The notes beneath the pieces were generated by a model that was not told the DNA's origin, ran no database searches, and saw only the letters and a list, made by a program, of their open reading frames with translations. From NCBI GenBank assembly GCA_030616935.1, contig JAUWWJ010000083.1, forward strand, positions 1-6,928: DNA of 6,928 bases, in the 5' to 3' direction. The position numbers and the translations under genes were made by a program. This stretch comes from Planctomycetaceae bacterium (GTDB taxonomy: Bacteria > Planctomycetota > Planctomycetia > Pirellulales > UBA1268). Positions 1 to 6,764 of this stretch are shown one piece after another (position 1 is the stretch's first letter; each line of letters opens with the position of its first letter).

Positions 1-144
1 CTCAATAAATAAAACTATCCTGAATCGCATGTTCTTAGACGTATTGTGATCGACCTGGGCCGAATCAGACTGCAACTAACAAATTTTGTGAACTCGACTC
101 ACTCACGCATGCATTACGGCGGAGAGTAATAAGAAAGAATTTTT
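1..144 (+). other. Non-coding upstream region of the REC-PP2C gene
   Basis: No reading frame of useful length crosses this stretch on either strand; the frames are closed by early stops. It is presumably the 5' region of the phosphatase gene that starts at 145. I found no convincing pair of -35 and -10 boxes. The sequence just before the start codon is A-rich (AAGAAAGAATTTTT). A better purine motif, GGAGAG at 121-126, lies 18 nt from the ATG, too far for a normal Shine-Dalgarno site. The gene probably has a weak or non-canonical ribosome binding site. Confidence 0.5.
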
Positions 145-1548
145 ATGTCATCAACTCAAGGTGTTGATATCGTGATTGCCGAGGATAGCCGCATTCAAGC
201 AAAAATTCTTGAGCGGCGACTTACTGAGGCCGGGCATCGTGTCCGGTGGGGCGCAGATGGCCAAGCTGCGCTTGATCTCGTTCGCGAGCAGGCTCCGGCA
301 ATTATTGTCTCGGATATCGAAATGCCAACCATGACGGGTTATGAGTTTTGCAAGGCAGTAAAACAAGATCCAGAATTACGGAAGATTCCCTTTGTACTCC
401 TGTCGACGCTATCTGATCCACTCGACATTATAAAAGGTCTCGATGCTGGAGCTGATAACTACGTTACCAAACCTTATGAACCTGAATATTTGATTGGACG
501 AGTTCATTCATTGCTCGAAACACCACTTGCAGTTGATGAAGGTGTAGATCAGACAATAGATGTCGCAATTGCTGGTCAAACATTCAAAGTTAACGCCGGG
601 CGTCAGCAGGTTTTGAATCTTCTTGTATCAACGTTTGAAAATGCAGTTGCTAAAAATCAAGAGTTGATTCAGGCCAATCAGGATCTAGCAACAGCCAAAG
701 ACCAGCTAGAGCAGAATAATCAGGACCTTAGAGACCTCAATCAAAAAATTGCGAGCGCCAATGATCAGATGACGAGAGACCTTGAGGCAGCAGCACGCGT
801 GCAACGAGCGCTCTTGCCCGCAGAAGAAACACTTCAATTCGACTGTGGAGATGTTGCCTGGCGATATGTCCCTTGTCATGGTTTAGCAGGTGACTTCCTC
901 AATGTTTTTCAACTTGATGAAGACCACATCGGCTTATTTGTTGTTGATGTGAGTGGTCATGGAGTACCTTCGTCACTGCTTTCAGTAACAGTTGGGAGAT
1001 TTCTGACACCAAAGGCATCAGACAGTTCTGTTTTGGTGCGTCTTCGTGAAGACGGGGCAACGGAGGTCGTTTCGCCAGTAGAAGTAGCCACTGAACTCAA
1101 TCAGCAATTTCAATCACAAGATTTTTCTGAACTCTATTTTACCTTTATCTACTGCGTCGTGAATTCTAAAACAGGAGAGATGCGGTACACCGCGAGTGGA
1201 CATCCACCGTTGCTTCATGTCTCAACTGCAGGTGAGGCTGCATTTGAAACACTGCATAGCCTTCCTGTTGGTTTTTTCCCTGAGGCTGAATATGAAGAAA
1301 AGACGATTCAGTTGCAAAAAGGAGAACGGGTTTACCTTTACTCTGACGGAGTTACCGAGGCAATGGATAAGGACCTCGAACAGTTTGGAGATGAGTCATT
1401 AAAGGAAGTCGTTACCCTGAATCGTTCTCGTAATCTTAATGCTGGCGTGGGAGAACTTCTTGAGAGTATTCAAGCCTGGTGTGAACCAAACGGTCCATTA
1501 GATGATGTCTCGATTCTTGGGTTTGAATGGCGGGGGCCATCTTCATGA
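145..1548 (+). CDS. Response regulator with SpoIIE/RsbU-type PP2C serine phosphatase output domain
   Basis: This is a 467-residue cytoplasmic protein in three parts. Residues about 7-125 form a receiver domain with the full acceptor set: acidic pair E13/D14, phospho-accepting D57 in SDIEMP, S87 and K109. Residues about 155-220 are a Q/N/D/L-rich coiled coil that ends in the AARVQRALLP segment typical of RsbU-like phosphatases. Residues about 235-463 are the SpoIIE/PP2C domain, with metal-binding acids in AGDF (D250), DVSGHG (D268), YSDGVTEA (D401) and DDVS (D453/D454). In the family, such proteins dephosphorylate a phosphoserine on an anti-anti-sigma STAS protein; no such partner gene lies in the window. 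An upstream kinase, possibly the neighbouring CheA, would set its activity through D57 (inference). The ATG at 145 is preferred because the receiver begins seven residues in. The stop overlaps the convergent cheR stop by 6 bp. Domain assignment is firm; target and partner are unknown. Confidence 0.93.
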   Translation: MSSTQGVDIVIAEDSRIQAKILERRLTEAGHRVRWGADGQAALDLVREQAPAIIVSDIEMPTMTGYEFCKAVKQDPELRKIPFVLLSTLSDPLDIIKGLDAGADNYVTKPYEPEYLIGRVHSLLETPLAVDEGVDQTIDVAIAGQTFKVNAGRQQVLNLLVSTFENAVAKNQELIQANQDLATAKDQLEQNNQDLRDLNQKIASANDQMTRDLEAAARVQRALLPAEETLQFDCGDVAWRYVPCHGLAGDFLNVFQLDEDHIGLFVVDVSGHGVPSSLLSVTVGRFLTPKASDSSVLVRLREDGATEVVSPVEVATELNQQFQSQDFSELYFTFIYCVVNSKTGEMRYTASGHPPLLHVSTAGEAAFETLHSLPVGFFPEAEYEEKTIQLQKGERVYLYSDGVTEAMDKDLEQFGDESLKEVVTLNRSRNLNAGVGELLESIQAWCEPNGPLDDVSILGFEWRGPSS

Positions 1549-2367
1549 CTGCTCAGGCCTGTAGTAACTACACCCATTGCCTGTGAGTCGTTCGTAGCCG
1601 GTATTCAAGCCAAGCATGGTCTCTGCGCCACCAAGAAAAAGTGCACCATCTGGGCGGATAGCACGAGCCATTTTTTCGAGTACCTCGCCTCGGGTCTTGG
1701 TGTCAAAATACAGCAGGACATTGCGTAGGAAAATAATGTCATACGGCATCATGATTGGCCATGCATCAGTGAGGTTCAGCTGGCGAAATTCTACAAACTG
1801 CCGGCATGACTGTGCAATGCTCCAATTGCTTTGGAACGGATGGAAATATTTGTTGAGAAGCGGCTGTGGGAGGCCACGAACAATTTCAAGTTCACTGTAT
1901 ACGCCTTCTCGGCCCCTATCCAAAACTACGTTTGAGATATCAGTGGAAACAATACGAACCTTCCATGATGCAAGGAGATCAGGAAAATGCTCATTTAATA
2001 GTATTGCAATGCTATACGGCTCCTGGCCTGTTGAGCATGCTGCGGACCAGATTGTGAGTTGTTTCGTAGCAGTTCGTTTCTTCACAAATTCAGGAATGAT
2101 ACTTTTTAAGGTTTCAAAAGGTGTTTTGTCTCTAAAAAAACTTGTCTCATGCGTCATCATGGCGTTCAAGACATCATTCTCTAGCGGACTACCGTTGGCT
2201 GTCTGAATGCGATCAATGAGAGTGTCGAGGCTTGGAAGTTTTCGTTGTCTGACAATCGGTAAGAGGCGGGCGACAACGAGGTACTGTTTGCTGTCGTCAA
2301 TGATAACCCCGGTTTTTTTCTTGAGCAGCCCACGGAGGTAAGAGAACTGCGGAGGGCTTACCTGCAT
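1543..2367 (-). CDS. cheR: Chemotaxis protein methyltransferase CheR
   Basis: CheR transfers methyl groups from S-adenosylmethionine to glutamates on the cytoplasmic helices of chemoreceptors. The 274 residues match the usual length of the family. The N-terminal helical domain holds MTHETSFFRD (71-80), the counterpart of the conserved segment ending FFR[DE]. The SAM-binding motif I is WSAACSTGQEPYS (107-119), followed by STDIS (141-145, acidic ribose-binding position) and FLRNVLLYFD (213-222). The frame stays open upstream to a GTG at 2565, but that extension lies inside cheB, is not CheR-like and would make the protein oversized. The ATG at 2367 puts the family homology right at the N-terminus. 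The Shine-Dalgarno signal is weak (GAGACGAG about 9 nt upstream). The gene lies 49 nt after cheB and is surely co-transcribed with it. There is no TPR extension. Confidence 0.93.
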   Translation of the reverse strand: MQVSPPQFSYLRGLLKKKTGVIIDDSKQYLVVARLLPIVRQRKLPSLDTLIDRIQTANGSPLENDVLNAMMTHETSFFRDKTPFETLKSIIPEFVKKRTATKQLTIWSAACSTGQEPYSIAILLNEHFPDLLASWKVRIVSTDISNVVLDRGREGVYSELEIVRGLPQPLLNKYFHPFQSNWSIAQSCRQFVEFRQLNLTDAWPIMMPYDIIFLRNVLLYFDTKTRGEVLEKMARAIRPDGALFLGGAETMLGLNTGYERLTGNGCSYYRPEQS

Positions 2368-2416
2368 ATGGAAAAAACTCGTCTCATAATTCAAGGAATG
2401 AAGAAACTGGGAAAGA

Positions 2417-3943
2417 CTATTTCTGTTGTCGGCAAATTCGCCTGGCAATATCTGGCCCAATGCGATCGAGAGAAAGCACCATGTCTGCAAGGCCTGCTCG
2501 AACAACATGACCAGGCATGCCCCATACAACACTACTTGGTTCGTCCTTAGCAATGACGACACCACCCTCCGATGAAATCAGTTTACATCCCTGAAGGCCA
2601 TCATTCCCCATGCCAGTAAGTACAAGAGCCAACGTGTCGGAATGAAATATTTTGGCAGCCGAACGAAAAAGTACATCAACTGATGGCCGGCACGAATTCT
2701 CAGGCGGCCCATCATGGAGAACAAGTCTGGCCTCTTTGCCATGTTTTTGAATTTCGAGGTGCGAGCCCCCAGGAGCTAGGTAAATATGTTCTGGTTCAAG
2801 GGCTTGCCCATGATGCGCTTCACAAACCCGGTGCTTGCACATTTTGGATAGTCGGTCGGCAAGATGTCCGGTGAATTCCTTTGGCATATGCTGCACAACT
2901 ACAATAGGTGGAGCATTTGCAACAGTTAGATGTGGAAGAATATCTGCGAGAGCGCTCGGACCGCCAGTCGATACGCCAATAACAATTACCGAGATATTCT
3001 GTGAGTTCTTGTTAAAAGGGGCTGGGGTCGTCAATTTTTTGGAGGCTGTGCTGTTGGCAGGATCCTTGTTTTTTTTGGGTGGCCTGTAGACTGCCCTAAG
3101 CTTTGGGACTAACTCAGACTCGATTCTTGCCACGATACTATCTTTGTCTGTAGCAGTTGGCTTTGCGACGTAATCGTTCGCACCCGCAACCAGTGCTTCC
3201 AAGGTTGCCTTCGCCCCTCGCTCGGTAAGGCTTGAAAACATTACAACAGGCAGCCGTAGATATTTTTTTCGAATGTGACGAAGTGTCTCAATGCCATCCA
3301 TAACAGGCATTTCAATATCAAGAAGAACAATATCAACGTGCTCTTTCTCTAAAAGAGTCAGTGCTTTTTCACCATCTGCAGCGGCCCCAATGACTTTGAT
3401 GCCAGGTATCTCACGTAGTGTCTTGGAAAGTATTCCTCGTATTGCTGCGGAGTCATCAACTAAGAGAATCCGAATGGGTTTGTTTTCTAAGTCGATTTGA
3501 GCATGTTGATTCGTGTGTGGATCAAATAATGAAGAAGGTTGAGGATCTGGCTGCTGTTTACTCTTTTTGTTTGTCTCTTGAGTCAGCCCAAGGGTATTCA
3601 GTCGTGCTATAAGTTCGGTTGGTGTAAACGGCTTTGCAATAAAGTCCGTCGCCCCGAGTCGCATCGCTGCTTCGATACTTGCTTTTGTCGAATCAGTAGA
3701 AATCATCACAACGGGAAGATTTTTGTACTGTTGGCTCCGACGAATTCGACCAAGCAACTCAAACCCGTCCATCTCAGGCATGTGACGGTTGAGCGTTATG
3801 AGTGTTGGGCGAGGCATGTGGGAAAGCCTGTCGAGCGCCTCGACACCATTCTGGGCTTCAATGCATTGAAACTGTAAACTATTTAGTACTTTTGTAAGGA
3901 TACTACGTACAGGTTTTGAATCGTCGATAACAAGTGCATGCAC
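2417..3943 (-). CDS. cheB: Double-receiver CheB: protein-glutamate methylesterase/deamidase with two N-terminal REC domains
   Basis: CheB removes receptor methyl groups and deamidates glutamines; phosphorylation by CheA activates it. This version has 508 residues against roughly 350 for a standard CheB, because of an extra N-terminal receiver. REC1 spans about 1-120, followed by a polar Q/P/S/N-rich linker (about 121-152). REC2 spans about 155-285, with D163/D164, acceptor D209 in LLDIEMP, S237 and K261, so it looks active. After a K/P/T-rich linker the methylesterase domain (about 317-505) shows the catalytic triad S325 (GVSTGG), H352 (VQHMP) and D448 (GMGNDG). REC1 keeps D7/D8, S82 and K104, but the acceptor position is N52 (LNRHMPEMDG; codon AAC on the minus strand, 3788-3790), so it is probably not phosphorylated. 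The start is taken at the first ATG, three residues before the first REC beta strand. The nearest purine motif is AGGA, 12 nt upstream. An intrinsic terminator precedes the gene. Confidence 0.94.
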   Translation of the reverse strand: MHALVIDDSKPVRSILTKVLNSLQFQCIEAQNGVEALDRLSHMPRPTLITLNRHMPEMDGFELLGRIRRSQQYKNLPVVMISTDSTKASIEAAMRLGATDFIAKPFTPTELIARLNTLGLTQETNKKSKQQPDPQPSSLFDPHTNQHAQIDLENKPIRILLVDDSAAIRGILSKTLREIPGIKVIGAAADGEKALTLLEKEHVDIVLLDIEMPVMDGIETLRHIRKKYLRLPVVMFSSLTERGAKATLEALVAGANDYVAKPTATDKDSIVARIESELVPKLRAVYRPPKKNKDPANSTASKKLTTPAPFNKNSQNISVIVIGVSTGGPSALADILPHLTVANAPPIVVVQHMPKEFTGHLADRLSKMCKHRVCEAHHGQALEPEHIYLAPGGSHLEIQKHGKEARLVLHDGPPENSCRPSVDVLFRSAAKIFHSDTLALVLTGMGNDGLQGCKLISSEGGVVIAKDEPSSVVWGMPGHVVRAGLADMVLSLDRIGPDIARRICRQQK

Positions 3944-3950
3944 GGTTTCA

Positions 3951-3969
3951 ATCCTAGCGTGTCTGCTAG
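3951..3969 (-). promoter_or_regulatory. Structured cheB leader overlapping its weak ribosome binding site
   Basis: On the minus strand the last 26 nt before the cheB ATG contain CTAGC, six bases, then GCTAG (plus positions 3954-3969), a 5-bp stem. The only Shine-Dalgarno-like bases (AGGA) directly continue the 3' arm. The 5' arm could instead pair with an upstream copy at 4044-4050. The arrangement suggests, but does not prove, control of cheB translation by RNA folding. Confidence 0.3.
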
Positions 3970-3972
3970 AGC

Positions 3973-3994
3973 AAAAAATCGGCTTTTAAGCCGA
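3973..3994 (-). terminator. Intrinsic (rho-independent) terminator between mcp and cheB
   Basis: Read on the minus strand, TCGGCTT, AA, then AAGCCGA form a perfect 7-bp dyad (plus positions 3979-3994; in practice about a 5-6 bp stem with a small A/U loop). Six T residues (3973-3978) follow at once. This is the classic layout of a rho-independent terminator. It starts 74 nt after the mcp stop and ends 29 nt before the cheB ATG, so it should reduce read-through from cheA-cheW-mcp into cheB-cheR. The stem is short, so termination may be partial. Confidence 0.7.
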
Positions 3995-4010
3995 CATAGA
4001 GTTCAGTGTT

Positions 4011-4039
4011 TTAATGTCATTCGCATCGCTTTATCTCAA
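4011..4039 (-). promoter_or_regulatory. Possible sigma-70-like promoter for cheB-cheR, upstream of the terminator
   Basis: On the minus strand TTGAGA (4034-4039, one mismatch to TTGACA) is followed after 17 nt by CATTAA (4011-4016), a poor -10 box. A better -10-like hexamer, GATAAT, lies at 4063-4068 over the end of mcp, but its best -35 partner (TTGGTT, 18 nt upstream) is weak. In both cases the transcript would start before the terminator hairpin and run through it. This is a candidate only. Confidence 0.2.
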
Positions 4040-4068
4040 ACAGTCTAGCAGTCGTTCTCTAGATTATC

Positions 4069-6240
4069 CTAGCGACTATATTCATCAACCAATCGTTGTA
4101 GACCTTGAGCCATGTGTGAAAGTTCCTGCGCAGAGTGCTGAGTATTGTTCGCCCCTTCAGCCGTATTTTGTGCAGCATTGGCCACCTGAACAATATTTTG
4201 TGCGATCTCAGTGGAGCCGGTTGTTGCCTCTGTAATATTCCGACTGATTTCACTCGTTGTTGCAGATTGCTCCTCGACAGCAGTTGCAATTTTCGTTTGT
4301 AGGAGATCAATCTTTTCAATGACTGATGCGATTTCACTAATAGCTTTCACAGCTTTTTCAGTATCAGATTGCATAGCTTCAATTTTTGTTCCAATGTCTT
4401 CTGTTGCCTTAGCTGTTTCTCGAGCGAGTTCCTTGACCTCATTAGCAACAACAGCAAATCCTTTTCCCATATCACCTGCACGAGCAGCCTCGATTGTTGC
4501 ATTAAGTGCGAGCAGATTCGTCTGTTCGGCAATGGTAGTAATGACTTTTATAACTTGACCGATTTCGCTACTTGACTGTCCAAGCTCATCCATCGTTGAG
4601 GATGTTTTCTGAGCCATATCGACAGACTGTCGAGCAACTGCGGCAGCATCCTGCGCACTGCGAGCAATTTCACCAATGTTCGAAACTAGATTTTCGACAG
4701 ATGATGAGACAAGTTTTGTATTACCACTGACTTGCTCAGCGGCTGAAGAAACTAGGTTTGCCTGGGCAGTTGTTTCTTCAGCAGTTGCACTCATCTGCTG
4801 GCTTACGCTCGTCAACTCTTCAGAGGATCCCGCTAGTGCATTCGTATTATCTATGATGCCACTCACTAAGGATGCTTGACGACGGGCTTCTCTGGAGAAC
4901 CGGCGTGAAATGCTCACTGAAACAAGCAGAACGCCAATTGTGCTGAGAATAAAGATTGTTGTAGCGAAATTAAACAAGCTGTGTACGGGTTGAAGAATTT
5001 CAGCCCTATCAATTTCTGAGATGAGAGCCCAGGTGACATTTTTGTTTCCACCCCGTGAATCCTGATGGATAGTTACAGGTTGCCATGACGAGAGGACATC
5101 AATTCCACGGTAATCTACTATTTCTGCTGTACCGGATTCTCCATCATCTAGAGCCGAACGAACGGCGTCAGTGTCTACTCGTACCTTCGAGTTAATAATA
5201 GTTGATTTGACACCAAGGTCTTCTGGGAACCGTGATTGGCTTCTGAAAAGTCCATCACCAGCAATCGCATAAGTCTCACCAGTTTCTCCCATTCCTGTTG
5301 TTTCGCTGATGATTGACGTGATTTTGTCAACGGGGAGCTGGAAGATGACTGCCCCCTTCAGTTCTCGGCCATTATAAATTGGTGCAGCAATAAAGCTTGC
5401 TGGTGCTTCGTATGATGGCAAGTAGTTTTCAAAGTCTGCGAAAGCAACAGCGTCACGACGGCCACCACTTATAGATTCCTGAAAAGCACTCTCAAAATTC
5501 GTGCCTGCAAAAGATCCCGTCTTCAGAGATGTGACAAAATCCAACTCCTTAAAGACTGAATAGACAATTATTCCATCAGCATCGACAAGAAAAAAGTCAT
5601 AAATCCCAAGTCGTTTCAAGAAATTTCGAAAGATAGGGTGATACAAGGAATGAGCTGCTGAGTATGAGGATCCATCATCTGCAGCATTTAGTAATTCTTT
5701 TGAACCGAGAGGATTCTCATTCTTCCGGATATAAAGATACTGGAGGTACGCTGATGAATCAGATAGGTTTTCAAGGAAAATTGTAGTAGGTGGCTCGTTC
5801 TCGGTTTGTCTCATGTATTCGTTTGAGAATTCACTCGTGTAGTACGTCGAGAGACCTTTCCGAGCATCTTGGATCAATGATTCCGTAAGATTGTCATCAC
5901 TCTCAATTTCCTGAAATCCAGCTGCAAAGGCTTCAAGTGCTTCGAGAGTCATTCTATTTTCAGCAGTAATCTTGAGCTGTTCTTCCATCGAGGAGAAATA
6001 ACTATCAACAGCTTTTGCAGTGATCTTATTGACCGTTTGTAATTTCCGTAGTGATTGGGCTTCAATCGCTTTTGCTGCTGACGAATAGGTTGCATACCCC
6101 ATGAAGGCTAAGGGCAACATAGAAACAGCAAGCAGCGACCAAAGCAGACGATCTTTGGAAAATCCAAGAAGCCTTGAACTCAAAGTGGCTGTGTCAGTTT
6201 GAGTGCTGTCACGGGTGGCGTGTAAATCGGAATTCATCAT
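4069..6240 (-). CDS. Methyl-accepting chemotaxis protein with Cache-like periplasmic sensor and no HAMP domain
   Basis: This is a membrane chemoreceptor that would bind a ligand outside the cytoplasm and control CheA through CheW. Numbered from the ATG at 6240 (723 residues): a short polar Ser/Thr-rich cytoplasmic N-terminus; TM1 at about 31-52; a large periplasmic part at about 53-421; TM2 at about 422-444; and signalling helices from about 465 to the end. The periplasmic part has features of double-Cache sensors, such as YLPSY followed by a FIAAPIYNG strand near 273-293 and [18 protein letters not shown] near 318-335. The hairpin tip at about 570-606 is canonical ([18 protein letters not shown], then [15 protein letters not shown]). 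A methylation-type motif, [10 protein letters not shown], lies at 652-661. No HAMP sequence is visible after TM2, and the C-terminus lacks an NWETF-type tether. The frame stays open to a TTG at 6255, but neither start has a clear Shine-Dalgarno; adjacent ATGs at 6240 and 6237 are more likely. The gene starts 41 nt after cheW. The ligand cannot be told. Confidence 0.93.
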   Translation of the reverse strand: MMNSDLHATRDSTQTDTATLSSRLLGFSKDRLLWSLLAVSMLPLAFMGYATYSSAAKAIEAQSLRKLQTVNKITAKAVDSYFSSMEEQLKITAENRMTLEALEAFAAGFQEIESDDNLTESLIQDARKGLSTYYTSEFSNEYMRQTENEPPTTIFLENLSDSSAYLQYLYIRKNENPLGSKELLNAADDGSSYSAAHSLYHPIFRNFLKRLGIYDFFLVDADGIIVYSVFKELDFVTSLKTGSFAGTNFESAFQESISGGRRDAVAFADFENYLPSYEAPASFIAAPIYNGRELKGAVIFQLPVDKITSIISETTGMGETGETYAIAGDGLFRSQSRFPEDLGVKSTIINSKVRVDTDAVRSALDDGESGTAEIVDYRGIDVLSSWQPVTIHQDSRGGNKNVTWALISEIDRAEILQPVHSLFNFATTIFILSTIGVLLVSVSISRRFSREARRQASLVSGIIDNTNALAGSSEELTSVSQQMSATAEETTAQANLVSSAAEQVSGNTKLVSSSVENLVSNIGEIARSAQDAAAVARQSVDMAQKTSSTMDELGQSSSEIGQVIKVITTIAEQTNLLALNATIEAARAGDMGKGFAVVANEVKELARETAKATEDIGTKIEAMQSDTEKAVKAISEIASVIEKIDLLQTKIATAVEEQSATTSEISRNITEATTGSTEIAQNIVQVANAAQNTAEGANNTQHSAQELSHMAQGLQRLVDEYSR

Positions 6241-6281
6241 TGTAGTACCGTTCAATTGGTAAAGAAGTTAGTTGTTTGTGT

Positions 6282-6764
6282 TCAGCCGACAGACAGTGGC
6301 TCGGTTCGAATGTTCAAGAGGCTTTTTAATATTTTCTCTGGTGACAAAAAATGAATTAATTGGTCAGTATCAGGGAGCACACCTGTGAGAACACTCGAAG
6401 AGTCATTGGTGGGCGGGGTAACTTGATGAGGTTCATACGCCTTCACATCGAGAAGTTTATCTACTAGAAAGCAGTACCATTCGTCGTTGATATCAACTAT
6501 CAGATTGATTTGCTTAATGGAGGGTGGTGCAGCAGGAAACTCAAAGAAAATCCGAAGATCAATAGCTGGGACGATTCGTCCTCTAAGGTTGAGTAGTCCA
6601 GAGATAGCGGGTGATGCCAAAGGGACGTTGTTGATAACACCTCTTTGTAGAACTTCAGTCACGTCATCTGCTTCAACTGCAAAACATGTATTTTCAACGA
6701 GAAATGTACAACAGCGTTTTTGGTCCATTTTTGCTTCAGACGTATTTATATCTATGGAATTCAT
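6282..6764 (-). CDS. cheW: Chemotaxis coupling protein CheW
   Basis: CheW is the SH3-like scaffold protein that links receptor tips to CheA in the array. The 160 residues are close to the usual CheW length. The domain begins near residue 18 (RCCTFLVENTCFAVEADDVTEV). The hallmark motif GLLNLRGRIVPAIDLR is at 56-71 and includes the conserved Arg (R61) of NLRG. The C-terminal strand region (DQLIHFLSPEKIL) also fits. A GTG at 6788 would extend the frame by eight residues, but the ATG at 6764 overlaps the upstream cheA stop as ATGA and has a real Shine-Dalgarno (AGAGGAG), so it is preferred. Another ATG at 6728 starts just before the domain and is less likely. Neighbours on both sides are chemosensory genes on the same strand. 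Confidence 0.94.
   Translation of the reverse strand: MNSIDINTSEAKMDQKRCCTFLVENTCFAVEADDVTEVLQRGVINNVPLASPAISGLLNLRGRIVPAIDLRIFFEFPAAPPSIKQINLIVDINDEWYCFLVDKLLDVKAYEPHQVTPPTNDSSSVLTGVLPDTDQLIHFLSPEKILKSLLNIRTEPLSVG

Larger units (their letters stand above)
3951..4074. repeat. 9-bp direct repeat ATCCTAGCG flanking the mcp-cheB intergenic region
   Basis: ATCCTAGCG occurs at 3951-3959 and again at 4066-4074 (CGCTAGGAT on the minus strand). One copy covers the mcp stop codon and the other sits in the cheB leader. The two bracket a CTAG-rich 125-nt gap that also holds the terminator. The repeat could be a protein-binding site pair, the trace of a small duplication or insertion, or chance. Confidence 0.45.

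Noticed and set aside
1..144. Search for a promoter or the end of an upstream gene at the left edge
   Set aside because: No -35/-10 pair with acceptable boxes and spacing was found, and the frames close after at most about 16 codons, so no partial gene can be supported.
1560..1572. Small dyad TGTAG-TAA-CTACA just after the phosphatase stop
   Set aside because: A 5-bp A/T-rich stem with no following T-tract in either direction, inside the cheR coding sequence; too weak to call a terminator.
1616..2206. Open frame of 196 codons on the plus strand, antisense to cheR
   Set aside because: It lies wholly opposite conserved cheR codons; its translation is rich in Ser/Arg/Cys with no recognisable domain. 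It is a shadow of cheR.
2368..2565. In-frame N-terminal extension of cheR to a GTG at 2565, overlapping cheB by about 150 nt
   Set aside because: The extra 66 residues are encoded antiphase within the conserved end of cheB, show no CheR similarity and would make the protein longer than the family. The ATG at 2367 gives a normal CheR length.
3539..3877. Open frame of 112 codons on the plus strand, antisense to the first receiver of cheB
   Set aside because: It lies wholly within cheB, resembles no family and has no supporting start signals.
4211..4558. Open frame of 115 codons with hydrophobic composition, antisense to the receptor signalling domain
   Set aside because: Reverse reading of the Ala/Ser/Glu-rich helical repeats of the receptor yields Val/Ala/Ser-rich pseudo-membrane sequence; this is a composition artefact.
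6241..6255. TTG start for the chemoreceptor at 6255
   Set aside because: It would add only five residues, has no ribosome binding site, and two adjacent ATG codons follow at once; the ATG at 6240 is the simpler choice.
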